Assembly (NCBI GenBank): GCA_032718475.1
Contig: JAUCBJ010000700.1
Location: forward strand, 1-64,000
Length of the DNA stretch: 64,000 nucleotides
Direction: 5' to 3'
Source: Nemertoderma westbladi
Taxonomy: Eukaryota > Xenacoelomorpha > Nemertodermatida > Nemertodermatidae
Of the stretch, positions 12,201 to 23,451 are shown piece after piece (positions within the stretch are counted from its first letter, which is position 1; every line of letters begins with the position of its first letter). A model generated the notes under the pieces. The model was given only the letters and a program-made list of their open reading frames with translations. It made no database searches and was not told the DNA's origin. Position numbers and translations under genes: made by a program.

Positions 12201-14405
12201 ATCGGCCGGAACGTAACGGAACAAATCGACTATCCACTGGAGAAAACGGTTTATTGGACCGACGCTTCACTCGTGTTGGAGTATCTCACCAATGAAGTCT
12301 GTCAGTTTAGCGTTTTTGTTACTAACCGAGTAGCTATTATTCTTAGTCGCACAAAGATAGATCAATGGAGACATTGCCCTGATACGATTAATCCAGCCGA
12401 TATCGCCTCCAGGGGAGCAACTCCACAGGAACTGATAGATACTCCAGATTGGTTGGGTGGACCCGACTTCCTGAGCAAGGAAGAGGATGAATGGCCTCCT
12501 CACCTTACTACGGCAGAGATTAGACAAGCCAAGGGAGCGGAGACCGTCAAACCTAAAACCCGGGCGAGTAAATCGAAGTTATTTAAACCGACTATCGATC
12601 TATCTGTATTACATACTTCCAGGAATGATGTTTCGGATCCACAATCCCTCAACACAAATAAGTCTGTTGTGGAAATTAGAGATAGAGATTGGAAATCTGG
12701 AATACCAGACGTCTCGCAAGGAATCTCACCCATGCTGCAGAGAGCAATGCATCATTACAGTTCCTGGAATCGGCTCTGTAAAGCCGTCACATATTTAAGA
12801 CGATGTTTTCATCATCACTACTCCAGGACGAAGACCACTAGTGATCACGCTCCATTGACATCTGCACAAGTTCATGTTATTAAGAATTTACCCAAATATA
12901 AGATATCTGATCGTTTTCTAAAAGAGAAAATTAGTCACCAGGAGTATGAAGAAACAAATAAACAGATACTGAGACTCCTGCAATGCTATGAGGATTCCGA
13001 AAAGTACTTCCTGTTGTTGAGAAATCCACAGATGCGCTTAAGGGATCGATTCTCGAGCACAATGATAGATGGGTTAATACGTGTTGGAGGAAGACTCACC
13101 AACGCGCCCTTATCCTTTGACACCAAATTCCCCATACTTATTAGAAATCTTGAAGTACAAATCAAGATGATTGTAGACGTTCACAGTAAACTTTACCATG
13201 CTGGTAGAGAAAGAATTCTTAGCGAAATTCGAACTCGCTATTATTTTGATAAACCCCGTAGAGCTCTGAACCAAGTTCTTAGGAACTGCATACCCTGTAG
13301 GAAAGCATTCAGTAGGCCTTTAACACAGCGAGAGGCAGAATTACCTAGGGAACGAGTAAGCTCCTATGAACCACCTTTTACTAATACTGGTGTAGATTTA
13401 TTTGGCCCTATTGAAGTATATCGTGCAAGGACTATAGTCAAGAGATGGTGTGTCATCTTTGTGTGCATGACTTGTAGAGCCATCCATCTCGATATGGTAA
13501 ACGATCTATCTACTAACAGCTTCGTCTTAAGTTTACGACGACAGATCGCTCGCTTCGGGACGAGTAATACCATGAGATCGGATAAAGGAACGAACTTCAT
13601 AGGTGCCAACAACGAGATACAGGCTTACGTGAAGGACTGGAACCAAAGACAGGTGGACGACCAGCTAAGGATAACAGCGTCTAGCTGGACATTCAACGCT
13701 GCCGACGCCCCTTGGTGGGGAGGAAGTTGGGAGAGATTAATTCGAAGTGTCAAAACCGCATTTCACTTTATAGTGCCATGCCGCGCGTATCTCACCGACG
13801 AACTTTTGCGGACGTTAATGGAGGAAATCGCTGCCTATCTCAATGAGAGACCGCTTATGCCAGTCTCATCGAGTCCCGATTCCCTGGAAGCGCTAACACC
13901 CGCGCACTTCCTACTGAAGAAACCTGTAGCCATGCTCCCACGATCGGAGATTGCCGACGGAGACGAATATTGCCGTCAAACTTGGCAACTTATGCAGTTG
14001 CTATCCCGTCGTTTCGCTGACCATTTCGAGAAACATTATCTGCCCACGCTACAACTTCGAACTAAGTGGTTTGCGCAGCAAGAAAACGTCAGCGCCGGAG
14101 ATATGGTGCTTATTGTAGATCCAGACCTCCCACGTAAACGGTGGCAGACAGGTCGTATCATCGAGACACACATTTCAGATGATGGTTTAGTACGCTCGGT
14201 AGAACTCATCGTCATGCGGCGTAACTTCAAGAAGCCAGGCATCATCTTTGAGACGCAACAACTCAATCGCCCAGTTGGTCGTTTATGTTTACTGGAAAGA
14301 GACAGAGAACTCTCTGGAAACTATGGAAGGCAAGACACTCTTCCCACGACCACCTCCCTAATTCCTCAAACATCCAGTAAGCAACCGAGGGTGGACTCTC
14401 TATAG
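6264..14405 (+). CDS. BEL/Pao Gag-Pol polyprotein with one internal stop (element A)
   Basis: This single frame of 2,713 codons is interrupted only by TGA at 6858-6860; element B has tryptophan there. Domains by codon: Gag N-terminus 1-360; Ala/Glu/Arg coiled coil about 370-480; BEL-type Gag (DUF1759-like) about 796-970; zinc knuckles about 1078-1145 (CYNCLRPGHQRRTC, CAKCGAKHH); aspartic protease with LLDSGSTGTF near 1254; reverse transcriptase with the catalytic motif YMDD near 1750 where BEL/Pao usually has YVDD; RNase H with FGDAS near 1926; integrase with an HHCC zinc domain near 2300 and Asp/Asp/Glu in VDLFGP, SDKGTNF and WWGGSWERL; C-terminal DUF5641-like domain near 2600-2680. The product would form particles, copy the RNA and integrate the DNA. 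Start chosen at MSDTQQN, the first Met and the one shared with element B. Confidence 0.93.
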
Positions 14406-14469
14406 CCGAGGGGCACTTGTATAATAACTAATAATCACGAACCCCGTCCTCTTATAATATATAACTCTG

Positions 14470-14525
14470 TAGTAGTCAGTAGCAGTAGTAGTAATAGTAG
14501 TAGTAGTAGTAGTATAAGTAGTAAG
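14470..14525 (+). repeat. (GTA)n-type microsatellite
   Basis: Imperfect GTA/AGT trinucleotide run just downstream of the pol stop codon. Confidence 0.8.
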
Positions 14526-15548
14526 TAATAGTAAAGGAGATCGGTTTAAACCAAAGTGATAAAGTAACATTATTATATAACATAATCATATAGACAAAGT
14601 AGAATAAGATACAGATTCATAATTATTTTATCAAACTCATGTACTACTTACATCAATGTGCCAATTGTAATAATAATTAAACATATTATTCCGATTAATC
14701 TGCGTTCGGCCCTATAACATATTATACTGAAGTGTTTTATATCAATATATCCATGCGAGTAAACAAGAAGTGAAGTAAATGTTTATTATTATAGTTTTAG
14801 AAATTGAATGATATACCCAAGATAGGGAAATAGATAATATACAAGAAATTGCCATTTGATTAGATATATCAAAGCGGCGTCTTTAGTATAATACCGTAAT
14901 AGTATCAATTAACTCTGTTATACAATGTAAATATACTAAATCTATTTATAAATATATTATGAGCCCTACATTGTATATTTCTCCTACAGGTAGACAATGT
15001 AGTATGTTAAAACTTGATATAATTTGGTATAATGTATAACATATTACAAATAAGACTGAGGCAGCTAAACTATATTGCAAAGAAATCAAATATCCTAAAG
15101 TAATATAGTAGACCCTCCCTCCACCCTATAAATAGTGTTCACCATCTACCCCACCCACCGCCCTTATTACTTCATAATAATGAAAGATAGTACTGGCGCT
15201 CCGGTCACTCCGTTCCCTCCGCTGGTGGGGTTAAGTTGTAGGTTTTCACACTATGCAAAATCCGAGCACAGAGTTAGAAGCGCTTTGGATAGGCGAACAT
15301 TTCTTGCAGTGAAAGTATTTCCATACCTATTATAGTTTTCGAGATAGTCAGACATGAGTAGCAAAAATTTAAATTTTTTTCGGTAAAGTCTGATTTCACC
15401 GGTACCTGTCATCTGAAATATGGATTGTGATATATCGTTAGATGCGGGTCCACTAACTGTACATTCACATATTTTCAAGGAAAAAATTCGATCAAGGGTT
15501 TTCGAAATATTTTCGAATTACCGGAAGCAGACTTTGGACGACCATATC

Positions 15549-16800
15549 TCCGGTACCGGTTGGCCTATTGAGTCGAAATTTTTTTTAATCTACTTAGAAC
15601 ACTCCAGTGAATGTTTTTTAATTTGACAGTTTTGCTCCAAAATGCTCAGAAGTAATTTCGAAAAAAATGATAATTTCGCGATCATGATCTTTTGACCCCC
15701 TAGAATTGAACTTTTTTATGGTCAAATTTTGGCTACCCCCCCTAATTCGAGGGTGAGGAATCTTTTTGTAATGTTAAGTTTTTTCATACGGTGAACTCAC
15801 AGGACTTGGTCTTCGAAATAAAACCGAAAACACGATCTTTACTGATCATGGCCTGATCAAATCGCTTTTTGAAAATTTCGAAATGCTTAAAAGTTGCCCC
15901 TTCTTAATAGAAGTCGATTAGTAAAAAAAAAATCGGGGGTCTCAAACAAAGTTTTCGAGAAAATTGGAAAAAACCGAAAAATATGATCTTTAATGATCAG
16001 GTATCAGATCTCGAGAACCGGTTGACCGATCGAGCCAATTTTTTTTTAATCAACTCAGAATAGACCATTGAACATTTCTTACAATAAATGTTTATTAAAA
16101 AAATGTTTAGATTCGATTTTAAGTACACTGATCTTTTCGCGATCATGATCTTGAGTTTTGACCCACTAGACTTGAACTTTTTTATGCCCAAATTTTGGCT
16201 ACCCCCCATAATTCGAGGGTGAGGAATCTTTTTGTGATGTTAAGTTTTTCCATACGGTGAACTCCCAGGACTTGGTCTTCGAAATAAAACCAAAAACACG
16301 ATCTTTTCTGATCGCGGCCTGATCAAATCGCTTTTTGAAAATTTCGAAATGCTTAAAAGTTGCCCCTTCACCATAGAAGTCGATTCGTAAAAAAAAAATC
16401 GGGGGTCTCAAACAAAGTTTTCGAGAAAATTGGAAAAAACCGAAAAATATGATCTTTAATGATCAGGTATCAGATCTCGAGAACCGGTTGTCCGATTGAG
16501 CCAATTTTTTTTTTAATCGACTCAAGGCGGTGTTCTGAACGTTTCCTACAGTAATTGTTTATATCCAAAATGCTTAGTTACGATTTTACGAAGTCCGATC
16601 TTTGCGCGATCATGATCTTGGGTTTTGACCAGTAAGAATTCACTTTTTTTAAAATCTTTTAACGGGAATCATGACTAATGTGGGGTCGCTGAATCTTTTT
16701 GTAATGTTAAGTTTTTCGATTAGAGCAAGCCTTGAGTGTCCGATTGCTGATCAAAACTGATCTTTGCTGATCATGGTCAAGATCATGATCTGATCGCTCC
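15549..16800 (+). repeat. 462-466 bp tandem array, about 2.7 copies
   Basis: Markers recur at a fixed spacing. GGCTACCCCCC is at 15731 and 16197 (466 bp), CTCGAGAACCGGTTG near 16010 and 16476, and a diverged first copy with GGTACCGGTTGG is near 15552. Each unit is dense in GATCATGATC-type palindromes and in oligo-T or oligo-A runs. The last unit is divergent and truncated. Confidence 0.85.
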
Positions 16801-17175
16801 AAAAAAAAGCTCTTGAAGGTAAACCCATATGCTGCCTGCAGTTTGGCGCCGGTCCCAAGTCCGTAGCATTAGCGGTTCTGGACTTATCTCCATAGCAACG
16901 AGGTTGCTAGGGAGGCTGACTTTTTGACTCAAATTGGCCCTAGCCGGAGAACCGTAGACTTTTGAAACGTTATGTATATGGGGAAAAGTCTTCTAGATAG
17001 ATTTTGGGGGGGGGTCTAGGAACATCCTATTGGTGGTTTTCGCTTAGTTGCTGAGATCCTCTCGTCCCAACAATTCCAGGATTCTATAAAGGCATTCTGC
17101 TGGACTAGTTCCGTGGCCGGAATAGTGTTCGGTGTTCTGCGAACAGAGAACCTAATCGGTTTAGGGCCCTGACAG

Positions 17176-18825
17176 TCTAGGGACTCCCTAACGTGATACG
17201 TCTGGAGTGGGTGTATGACTATATTGTTTTATCTATTTTGTTATATTTTTATATGTGAACTTTATTATGTACTTTATTATAATCGTTTTTATTCAATTTT
17301 ATTTAGTAGAATGTTATTTTAGTGATTATTTAGTAGATTAGTGCAATATATTAGAGTTTATTACGTACGTAATTACTTATAATATATATTTAGTGCGACG
17401 GCGAGAAAATAATTATTTTTTCTCTTTCCTTACTGTCCGTATCATATTGTAAATACGTGACTACAGTAAGATGAAATGTCCGTACTTCTTAAAGTACAAT
17501 AAAGCCACTACTATATTCAAGTATTATTGGTAGGCAGAGTATTAGGAATGCAAAGTTCAGATCCTCGTGTCTCGGCTAAGCCAAGCTCTGGGTAGACCTT
17601 GGAAACGACTTGCCTCTTCACACTGACATTGCTTTGTGCGATATTGCTCTTCTACCTTATATTAAATAATACATATAGTAGCGTGATGTCCATATAACAG
17701 TAGCGTAAAACGCAAATAAATCTGTTAAACCTTTTGACCATCTGTAATTCTAGTCGATTAAGATATCGCGGCACCCACCGATATACTTGAAAGACAAATT
17801 CTAGAATCAGTGGTTAACGTCCCCAGACAAGTTCTGGAATAAATCGGTGCCCATCTTAAATATTAATTTAATATTTATTAAAATCTGTAAAATTCAGATC
17901 CTTTAAAATTTCTAGTCAATTAAGATATCGCAGCACTTACCGATACTCTTAAAAGACAATTTTATAGAATTAAAGATCCTATGTCCCCAGACCTGCTCTG
18001 GAATCAAATTGTGTCAATTTTAACATCAAATAATAAAATTCACGGGAATAAATTTAAATTCATATTTTTAAATGAATTTCATAAATTGTCATTTTGTACA
18101 ATTTATAACATTCCCAAAATTCCATTAATTAATAGATCATGGGAGCGGAGATTCATCCTATTGAGTGTACTAGAGTGCGAGAATCTCCAACATATAGTCA
18201 ATAGCCGATAAAATTAACAAAATCATGCATAAAGAGGATATTGACAATTAAAGAATTATTATTAAATAGCATCCCAGATCTGTATGCATGAGAATTACCC
18301 TAATTCTACCGCTAGCATTCCATAATGTCACCATAGCAACACCCAAGCTAGAATTAGAAGCAAGTTAAAAGAACAATAGAAAGCTTGTTCCATTGCCTAG
18401 CATAGAGAATACATAGCACACTGTTAGTATCCAAGGATACACAGTAATAAAGTGACATTCTGGTAGGCACTGACTAACGGACAAATGGCCTGTGTGTGTG
18501 CAGTTTGTTGACAGTTGTGTGGAATTGGTGCGTTTATAGGTGAATGTTACTGCTAAAGTATGTTTACAGTAGCTAGTCGCAATTGTAAAAATAGCCCAAC
18601 TCTCCTATAGAAAGAACCTAAGTGGATCCAAGCCTTTGGGACGGACAGTGGAGTGACTTGTGCCGGTTATCGTTGTCGTGCTGTTGCTACATGTTGGCGT
18701 AAACACCGCGACGACGGTACATCGGCGCTGAGAATCCCACTGTCCGGGGGCAAAGATAAATAGGCAGCGACGCCCGCTCGCCTAAATACAAACTTATTTG
18801 ATATTAATAAACTCAGATAGCAGAT
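17176..18825 (+). other. Conserved non-coding region upstream of the accessory ORFs
   Basis: No ORF of note, yet the sequence is shared with element B (43417-45050, minus strand), including the GC-rich block at about 18630-18780 just before the accessory start codon. It contains a 162-bp direct repeat marked by AGATATCGC at 17761 and 17923. Conservation in both copies suggests a subgenomic promoter, splice acceptor or internal translation signal for the accessory ORF. That is inference. Confidence 0.5.
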
Positions 18826-19476
18826 ATGACGGAGTTGATAGAAGATGATCTTGGTATTAGGGAGCGATATACTCTACCTTTACAAGCGTTTGTGGATAGC
18901 TTAATACGCGGTGAAGCCGATCCAACCATTACGGAGGACGATGGTCGTTATATCGAACCGCCGATGTCCCAAGAGCAACTTGCGCGTGAATTGGACTATC
19001 GAAAATTCACCACTCGCTCTACGAATCGTAATGGTACGTATATGGACTTCCTAACGACCGGCCATCCTATCGATTTACATGATACGGACGATATAGATAC
19101 AGAAAGGGAAATGGTTCTATTTAAATATCATACCCAGCGGAGTCGTAACGATAAACCGAGAATAGATCACGAAAATTCTATTCGTAATAGACTGGAAAGA
19201 GAAAACGTTGAAGAACCGGATAAACGCATCGACTTCAACGAATACTTATAATTTTTGAGAGAAACCTATCTCAACGTCGCTAGTCAGCAGAACTTAGAGA
19301 CTCGATATCCTCAAGGTATCCATCACGACCCTGTGGTAGAACTCAAACGGCTCTATTTCACTATGATGTATCTTACCGCCGATCGTCCACTACCTGTTAT
19401 CCCGGATAGTTTTGAACGTGGAAGAAAACTTGTAAGGACAAATAGAGGAGAACACTGGAGAAGAGACATGGGTTAA
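18826..19476 (+). CDS. Accessory ORF 2a of element A, one internal stop
   Basis: One frame of 216 codons runs from MTELIEDDLG to RRDMG, broken by TAA at 19249-19251 where element B has a Glu codon. The product is acidic and hydrophilic, with no signal peptide, membrane segment or zinc motif, and I recognise no family. In the first 94 residues after the start region, element B differs at only about 11 positions. That is similar to the conservation of pol and suggests the protein was maintained by selection. It sits 4.4 kb downstream of pol, where a few BEL/Pao elements carry env, but it does not look like an envelope protein. Confidence 0.6.
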
Positions 19477-20312
19477 TGGGTTAATGTCTAGGGTCCATGA
19501 TGTGAATAGTTTTTCCCCGGGGCACGGGTGTTCGCGGGCGGTCTCCTTCGGGAGGCTGTAATTTCTCTTCCTTCATCGTTTTCCTGTAATTATTGTGATC
19601 AGTATCACGATTAAAGGGCAAGAATGAATGATGATGTGACGGAAACATGTCCATTGTGGTATCTTATAGATACTACCATATATCCTCCCTCCTCTTTACT
19701 CCCTTTATCCCTCTATACATCGCTATCGAAAATATAGCATACTTCGTCCCACCTTCTCTTCCCAATGTGCTCGGAGCTTTGGGAGACGATCGACCAATCA
19801 TTGCCGTATCGTGGTATGGATCATACCGCCTCCTAATAAATCCCCACCCCTTACTGTTTATTTGTATGCTCATATTGGTGTCCGCACCTCTCGTCCATGT
19901 CACATTCCACATTCTGTTGATATTTATGATATCAACTTCCACCCTCGCGTTGTTGATTAGAAAATCAACCACCAATAATTTCCTCAAGTCCGCAACCGTG
20001 ATACAAACAAGGACTGAAAGGACACGAGGATAGTTTGTGAACAACTGGTACCATTATGTGTCATAAATCTGGTTGTTCACCTCCCTCAATGATTGGAGAA
20101 ATAAATCTTCTGTAGAACAACTGAGACAAACATATCCTTGAACTGGTATTTACCTCCTCGCTAGGGATAAATTCATTTAAAGATAGTCTTCGAATGATTG
20201 AATCCTCCTACTGAGATCGTATTCTGAATCTTTCTGAATACGACATAGGCCTTCCCCTGCTTTCTACCACTACCATCAATGGCGGAAAACATATTAGTCA
20301 TCCTACAGGAAC
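19477..20312 (+). other. Spacer between accessory ORFs 2a and 2b
   Basis: It contains a 6-bp hairpin closed by a TTCG tetraloop (19541-19556) in a GC-rich patch, then a hydrophobic ORF listed separately. An in-frame TAG at 20295 lies just before the start codon of ORF 2b. Confidence 0.5.
19647..20033 (+). CDS. Possible small membrane protein in element A
   Basis: 128 codons from a true ATG. The product is strongly hydrophobic, with likely membrane segments near residues 12-34, 66-86 and 88-108 and a basic Thr/Arg-rich C-terminus. No family is recognised, and element B has no counterpart because its middle section differs. A similar-length antisense frame overlaps it, so chance openness in a pyrimidine-rich stretch is a real alternative. 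Confidence 0.25.
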   Translation: MSIVVSYRYYHISSLLFTPFIPLYIAIENIAYFVPPSLPNVLGALGDDRPIIAVSWYGSYRLLINPHPLLFICMLILVSAPLVHVTFHILLIFMISTSTLALLIRKSTTNNFLKSATVIQTRTERTRG

Positions 20313-22088
20313 ATGGAGAACATTCCATACCCTTTCGTTGATACTCAGCTGATTGCTCCCTGGGCAGAAGGTCGAGGTTTCTTCCGCACTATGTATGCTA
20401 ATACGTCTAGCAACATTACCAAGGTGCAACGAACTTCCATCGGACATCTTGCCTTTCAGGAATACGGATGGAATTTCAAAGTCGGAAATCCCATTAACTA
20501 TCAACAGGTATACGGAGACCATTATTCTCGATTATACTTTGATGGATCATTGACCGCACCTGGCGCCGTGTATAGCTTCATGAGTGTTCCACTCCGTCCC
20601 TCCTTAGCTATATACACGATCTTTGAAAACACCGCACTTGCCGGTTGGCTAGCCGATGTGTGCAGTCGTACTATACGCGCCCATCCATTAATACTTGGGA
20701 CCAAACTCGCTAAGCTAGATGAACATAATAAATTCACCCGTTTCGAATGTTTCTGGCGATTTTTAACCCCGTTTCGCAACGTGGATAGCCAATTTAAAGA
20801 CCGCGCTTTGACCAAACTCAGCCTAAGAAATTCAGCTGCAGAGAAGTTGGATAGCGCTGGATTCGCCATTTTCCAAGAGATTTGTATATCGAACTTGCAC
20901 TCCTCAGTTATACAAAGACCTCGAATCCCCACAGGTTATTCTGTCGTGGAAATTCAGACGATAGGTCCACCTGAAGAGACAGACACGCCCACTTCAGCTA
21001 TGCACTTGGAAGACGAACCAATATGTCTAGAATCTGAAGAGATTCAGCCTATCGCGCCCCGGACCAGCGACAACGATTACATCATAGAATGGTATCAAGG
21101 CCCACAGTGTCTCACTGCGTACGATTATCGCCATGCCAACTATGTTTCTAGGCAACGTTGTCGGTTATGCGCATCGAGAGACCACGATACGCCCATGGAC
21201 ACCAACGTCCGCTGTTCCTATTTCCAAGAACAACCGACTATGGAAATTTATTGCGCATATTGCAGACTCAATAACTTGCATATCTTTGCATTTTGCCCTC
21301 AATTTATGACTCAATGTCACCATTGTCAACTAAAGGGACATGCTAGTTTCAACTGCCCTTTTAATCACGATTTGGAAAGCGTAGATGAAATGATCACACT
21401 GCGTTACATCAGAGCTTGGGAAGCGAACGCTGATTTACATTGTGATTCGCGCCATCGCTATTATCCCGGACGCGCTTACGAAGGAGTTTATACGTTCCAT
21501 CCTTATCTATTCGCTTCGGTTGAACAGAAATCACACATATCAAGTTACGAGCTACTGAAGCGCGTCGGAGAATGTATTTCAACCAAATTCGTACGCAAAT
21601 TTCTCAGGAGTGTTAATCCTAGCGACCTTCATTCCTATAACTTAATCAATTATATCCGTCAGGATCCGAACTATGGAGACTTGTTTGTTAACTCACACCC
21701 TGAGTTACAGGAAGTATATCGACGGCCTTACGAATACCGAGCCCGCGAACGCGAGTTGGAAAGGACCATTAAACCCCGGAAGTTTCTAACTGCCTATGGT
21801 CCACCCACGGCCCTCGTTCAGACCACTCGTAAAGGACCCGTAAGAGCGGCTGTCTTGAAACGAGCTCTCAAAGCCGTTAGACCCCTCTCACCTGACGTTG
21901 ATGTCAATCAACCCGGTACTTCGACTGGCGGATACACCGACCATAATCCTACACCCTCTGATGCAATCATATTGCACCCTTCACCCAGGAGTTATAGCCC
22001 TCCTTGTAAAGTGGCTCGCCCCAAAGAGAAAAGGACTCTGGCTAGCTTTAAAAAACTGCGTAAACGCCGTCCGCGCAAGAAAGACTAA
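20313..22088 (+). CDS. Accessory ORF 2b: 591-residue zinc-knuckle protein
   Basis: An intact frame with a true ATG after an upstream in-frame TAG. The N-terminal 230 residues are of unknown type. Three CCHC-like clusters follow at about residues 286-350: CRLCASRDH with a downstream Cys, YCAYCRLNNLHIFAFC, and a canonical zinc knuckle CHHCQLKGHASFNC. The C-terminus is Ser/Pro-rich and ends in a basic tail (KKLRKRRPRKKD) that would suit nuclear targeting or RNA binding. Element B keeps only this tail (at 42056-42230) and has an unrelated middle. The zinc knuckles suggest a second nucleocapsid-like, nucleic-acid-binding protein. No envelope, protease or polymerase motifs are seen. Function is inferred only. 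Confidence 0.7.
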   Translation: MENIPYPFVDTQLIAPWAEGRGFFRTMYANTSSNITKVQRTSIGHLAFQEYGWNFKVGNPINYQQVYGDHYSRLYFDGSLTAPGAVYSFMSVPLRPSLAIYTIFENTALAGWLADVCSRTIRAHPLILGTKLAKLDEHNKFTRFECFWRFLTPFRNVDSQFKDRALTKLSLRNSAAEKLDSAGFAIFQEICISNLHSSVIQRPRIPTGYSVVEIQTIGPPEETDTPTSAMHLEDEPICLESEEIQPIAPRTSDNDYIIEWYQGPQCLTAYDYRHANYVSRQRCRLCASRDHDTPMDTNVRCSYFQEQPTMEIYCAYCRLNNLHIFAFCPQFMTQCHHCQLKGHASFNCPFNHDLESVDEMITLRYIRAWEANADLHCDSRHRYYPGRAYEGVYTFHPYLFASVEQKSHISSYELLKRVGECISTKFVRKFLRSVNPSDLHSYNLINYIRQDPNYGDLFVNSHPELQEVYRRPYEYRARERELERTIKPRKFLTAYGPPTALVQTTRKGPVRAAVLKRALKAVRPLSPDVDVNQPGTSTGGYTDHNPTPSDAIILHPSPRSYSPPCKVARPKEKRTLASFKKLRKRRPRKKD

Positions 22089-22145
22089 CTGTTTAGAGTA
22101 TTTACATATATTAGAAACTGTGATTTTGTATATTTTATAGACTCA

Positions 22146-22166
22146 AATCCCATTTTCTGGGAGCGG
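22146..22166 (+). promoter_or_regulatory. Candidate polypurine tract of element A
   Basis: TGGGAGCGG lies immediately upstream of the 3' LTR and is preceded by CCCATTTTC, which can fold back on it. The same sequence precedes the 3' LTR of element B (41978-41999, minus strand). The position fits the plus-strand primer. Confidence 0.6.
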
Positions 22167-23446
22167 TGTAAAAGCTTCTGTGGGATATAACTGGCCCTTT
22201 TGCTTCGCAACCCAGTTTCCCCCCAGGCGCTGGAATACTCTAAAAAGGTTCTCTAACTGTATATATATTCCCCTCGCCCGCAAGGTACCGTTACAGGTGT
22301 TTTAACGGACATAAAAGTTATTCTGCTATATACGTGTTTTAGCGGACATGGTAAGGCAAAAAACCTGCAATGCGACAAATACCTTTCATAGCTTAGCCGT
22401 GATGATTCATATTACGACATCTAACAGCTGGTTGCTGACATGGAAACAGCCATTGGACGCATGGTTCTTTGTTTGGCTTGAACCAATCAGAGCGATTTTT
22501 CCTGTCGACGTGTAGCTTTTCGGTCGATCATAAGGAGTGTGTTCAGTCTTACTGTTTTTTGGTGATACTCTGTTGTTATTGCTGTCTAGGCCAGGAACAA
22601 CGGCTCTAGAGTCAATGCGTTTCATACTTTTAGAAGAAACATTAGTAGGCTTAAATTATAGAGCGTATGACTGTTATCAAATCTTATCAATTCAATGCAA
22701 TTCTTAACAAACCATTCATAATTCAATACTTTGTTGTTATTACTGTTCAACATACATTATTATACTGCTATTTACTGTTGTGTTCGGTTGAATATTATTT
22801 GGAGAACATATATAAAGAACCCAAATTTCCCAATTTTCTTGATACACTACAGGTTAGAGAGACGGGTTATATATAGCGATTGCGACTTATATTGTTGTGG
22901 TTTGTAGTGAATTTAATGCTATTTGATAAGCACTACATTGGTCCGTTGCTGTTCTCTTTATATATGATAAAATTCATTGACGATCGGCAAATTAGCGTGC
23001 AGTATTGTGTGTTACCGGTAGTGTGCATGATTGTGATTGATAACTAAGCATTTCCTAAAGAATGCGCCTCATACGTGAATCTTAAGCCTTACCGACTTAC
23101 CGTTGTGATTAGTATAAGTCATATCTCTGTTTACTTAGATAGAGCGCCACGTCCTAAAGGAACTGTTAATATTTCCCGAAAGTAAATAATATTAGTCAGA
23201 AATTAATTATTAACGATCAATCGAATAATACAATACAGTAAGCTTCACTGCAATAATAATCTAAGCCCTCAGAATCCAGTCTCCCGGGATTATCCAGCGG
23301 GTGAATGGACGCGCACTAGGCTGGCTTCTGCTAATGTTGTGTTTATTGGTATTAAATATTTGTCATCTTCTAAAGTATATTTATAAACCAAAAGACATAT
23401 AAATTTTGGCAGGTTAAACTGCTAAGGGTCTTCAAAAGCGCGTACA
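22167..23446 (+). repeat. 3' LTR of element A
   Basis: Direct repeat of 2739-4013, starting TGTAAAAGC and ending CGTACA, followed by the target duplication AGGGG (23447-23451). Confidence 0.95.
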
Positions 23447-23451
23447 AGGGG

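Larger units (their letters stand above)
14406..17175 (+). other. Non-coding stretch present in element A, absent from element B
   Basis: In element B the pol end runs directly into sequence matching 17176 onward (TCTAGGGACTCCC). These 2.8 kb are therefore either an insertion in A or a deletion in B. The junctions share only about 2 bp and show no terminal repeats. Contents: a GTA-type microsatellite, AT-rich DNA, and the 462-466 bp tandem array listed separately. No ORF stands out. Confidence 0.7.
2739..23446 (+). mobile_element. Giant BEL/Pao LTR retrotransposon (element A)
   Basis: The boundaries are exact. LTRs of 1,275 and 1,280 bp begin TGTAAAAGC and end GCGCGTACA. They are flanked by the 5-bp target duplication AGGGG at 2734-2738 and 23447-23451, a length typical of BEL/Pao. 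By eye the LTRs differ by one 5-bp indel and about two substitutions, so insertion was recent. Order: LTR, 2.25 kb repeat-rich leader, gag-pol, 4.4 kb non-coding stretch, accessory ORF block, purine tract, LTR. At 20.7 kb it is more than twice the usual BEL/Pao size of about 4-10 kb. Element B at 40798-58919 is a diverged copy. Confidence 0.95.

Noticed and set aside
19673-20044. Antisense 123-codon frame in the accessory region
   Set aside because: Lies opposite the hydrophobic frame; no homology, and at most one of the two could be real.
18826-22088. Accessory block of element A as an envelope gene
   Set aside because: No signal peptide, furin-like site, fusion peptide or long ectodomain with cysteines; the main protein has zinc knuckles and a basic tail.
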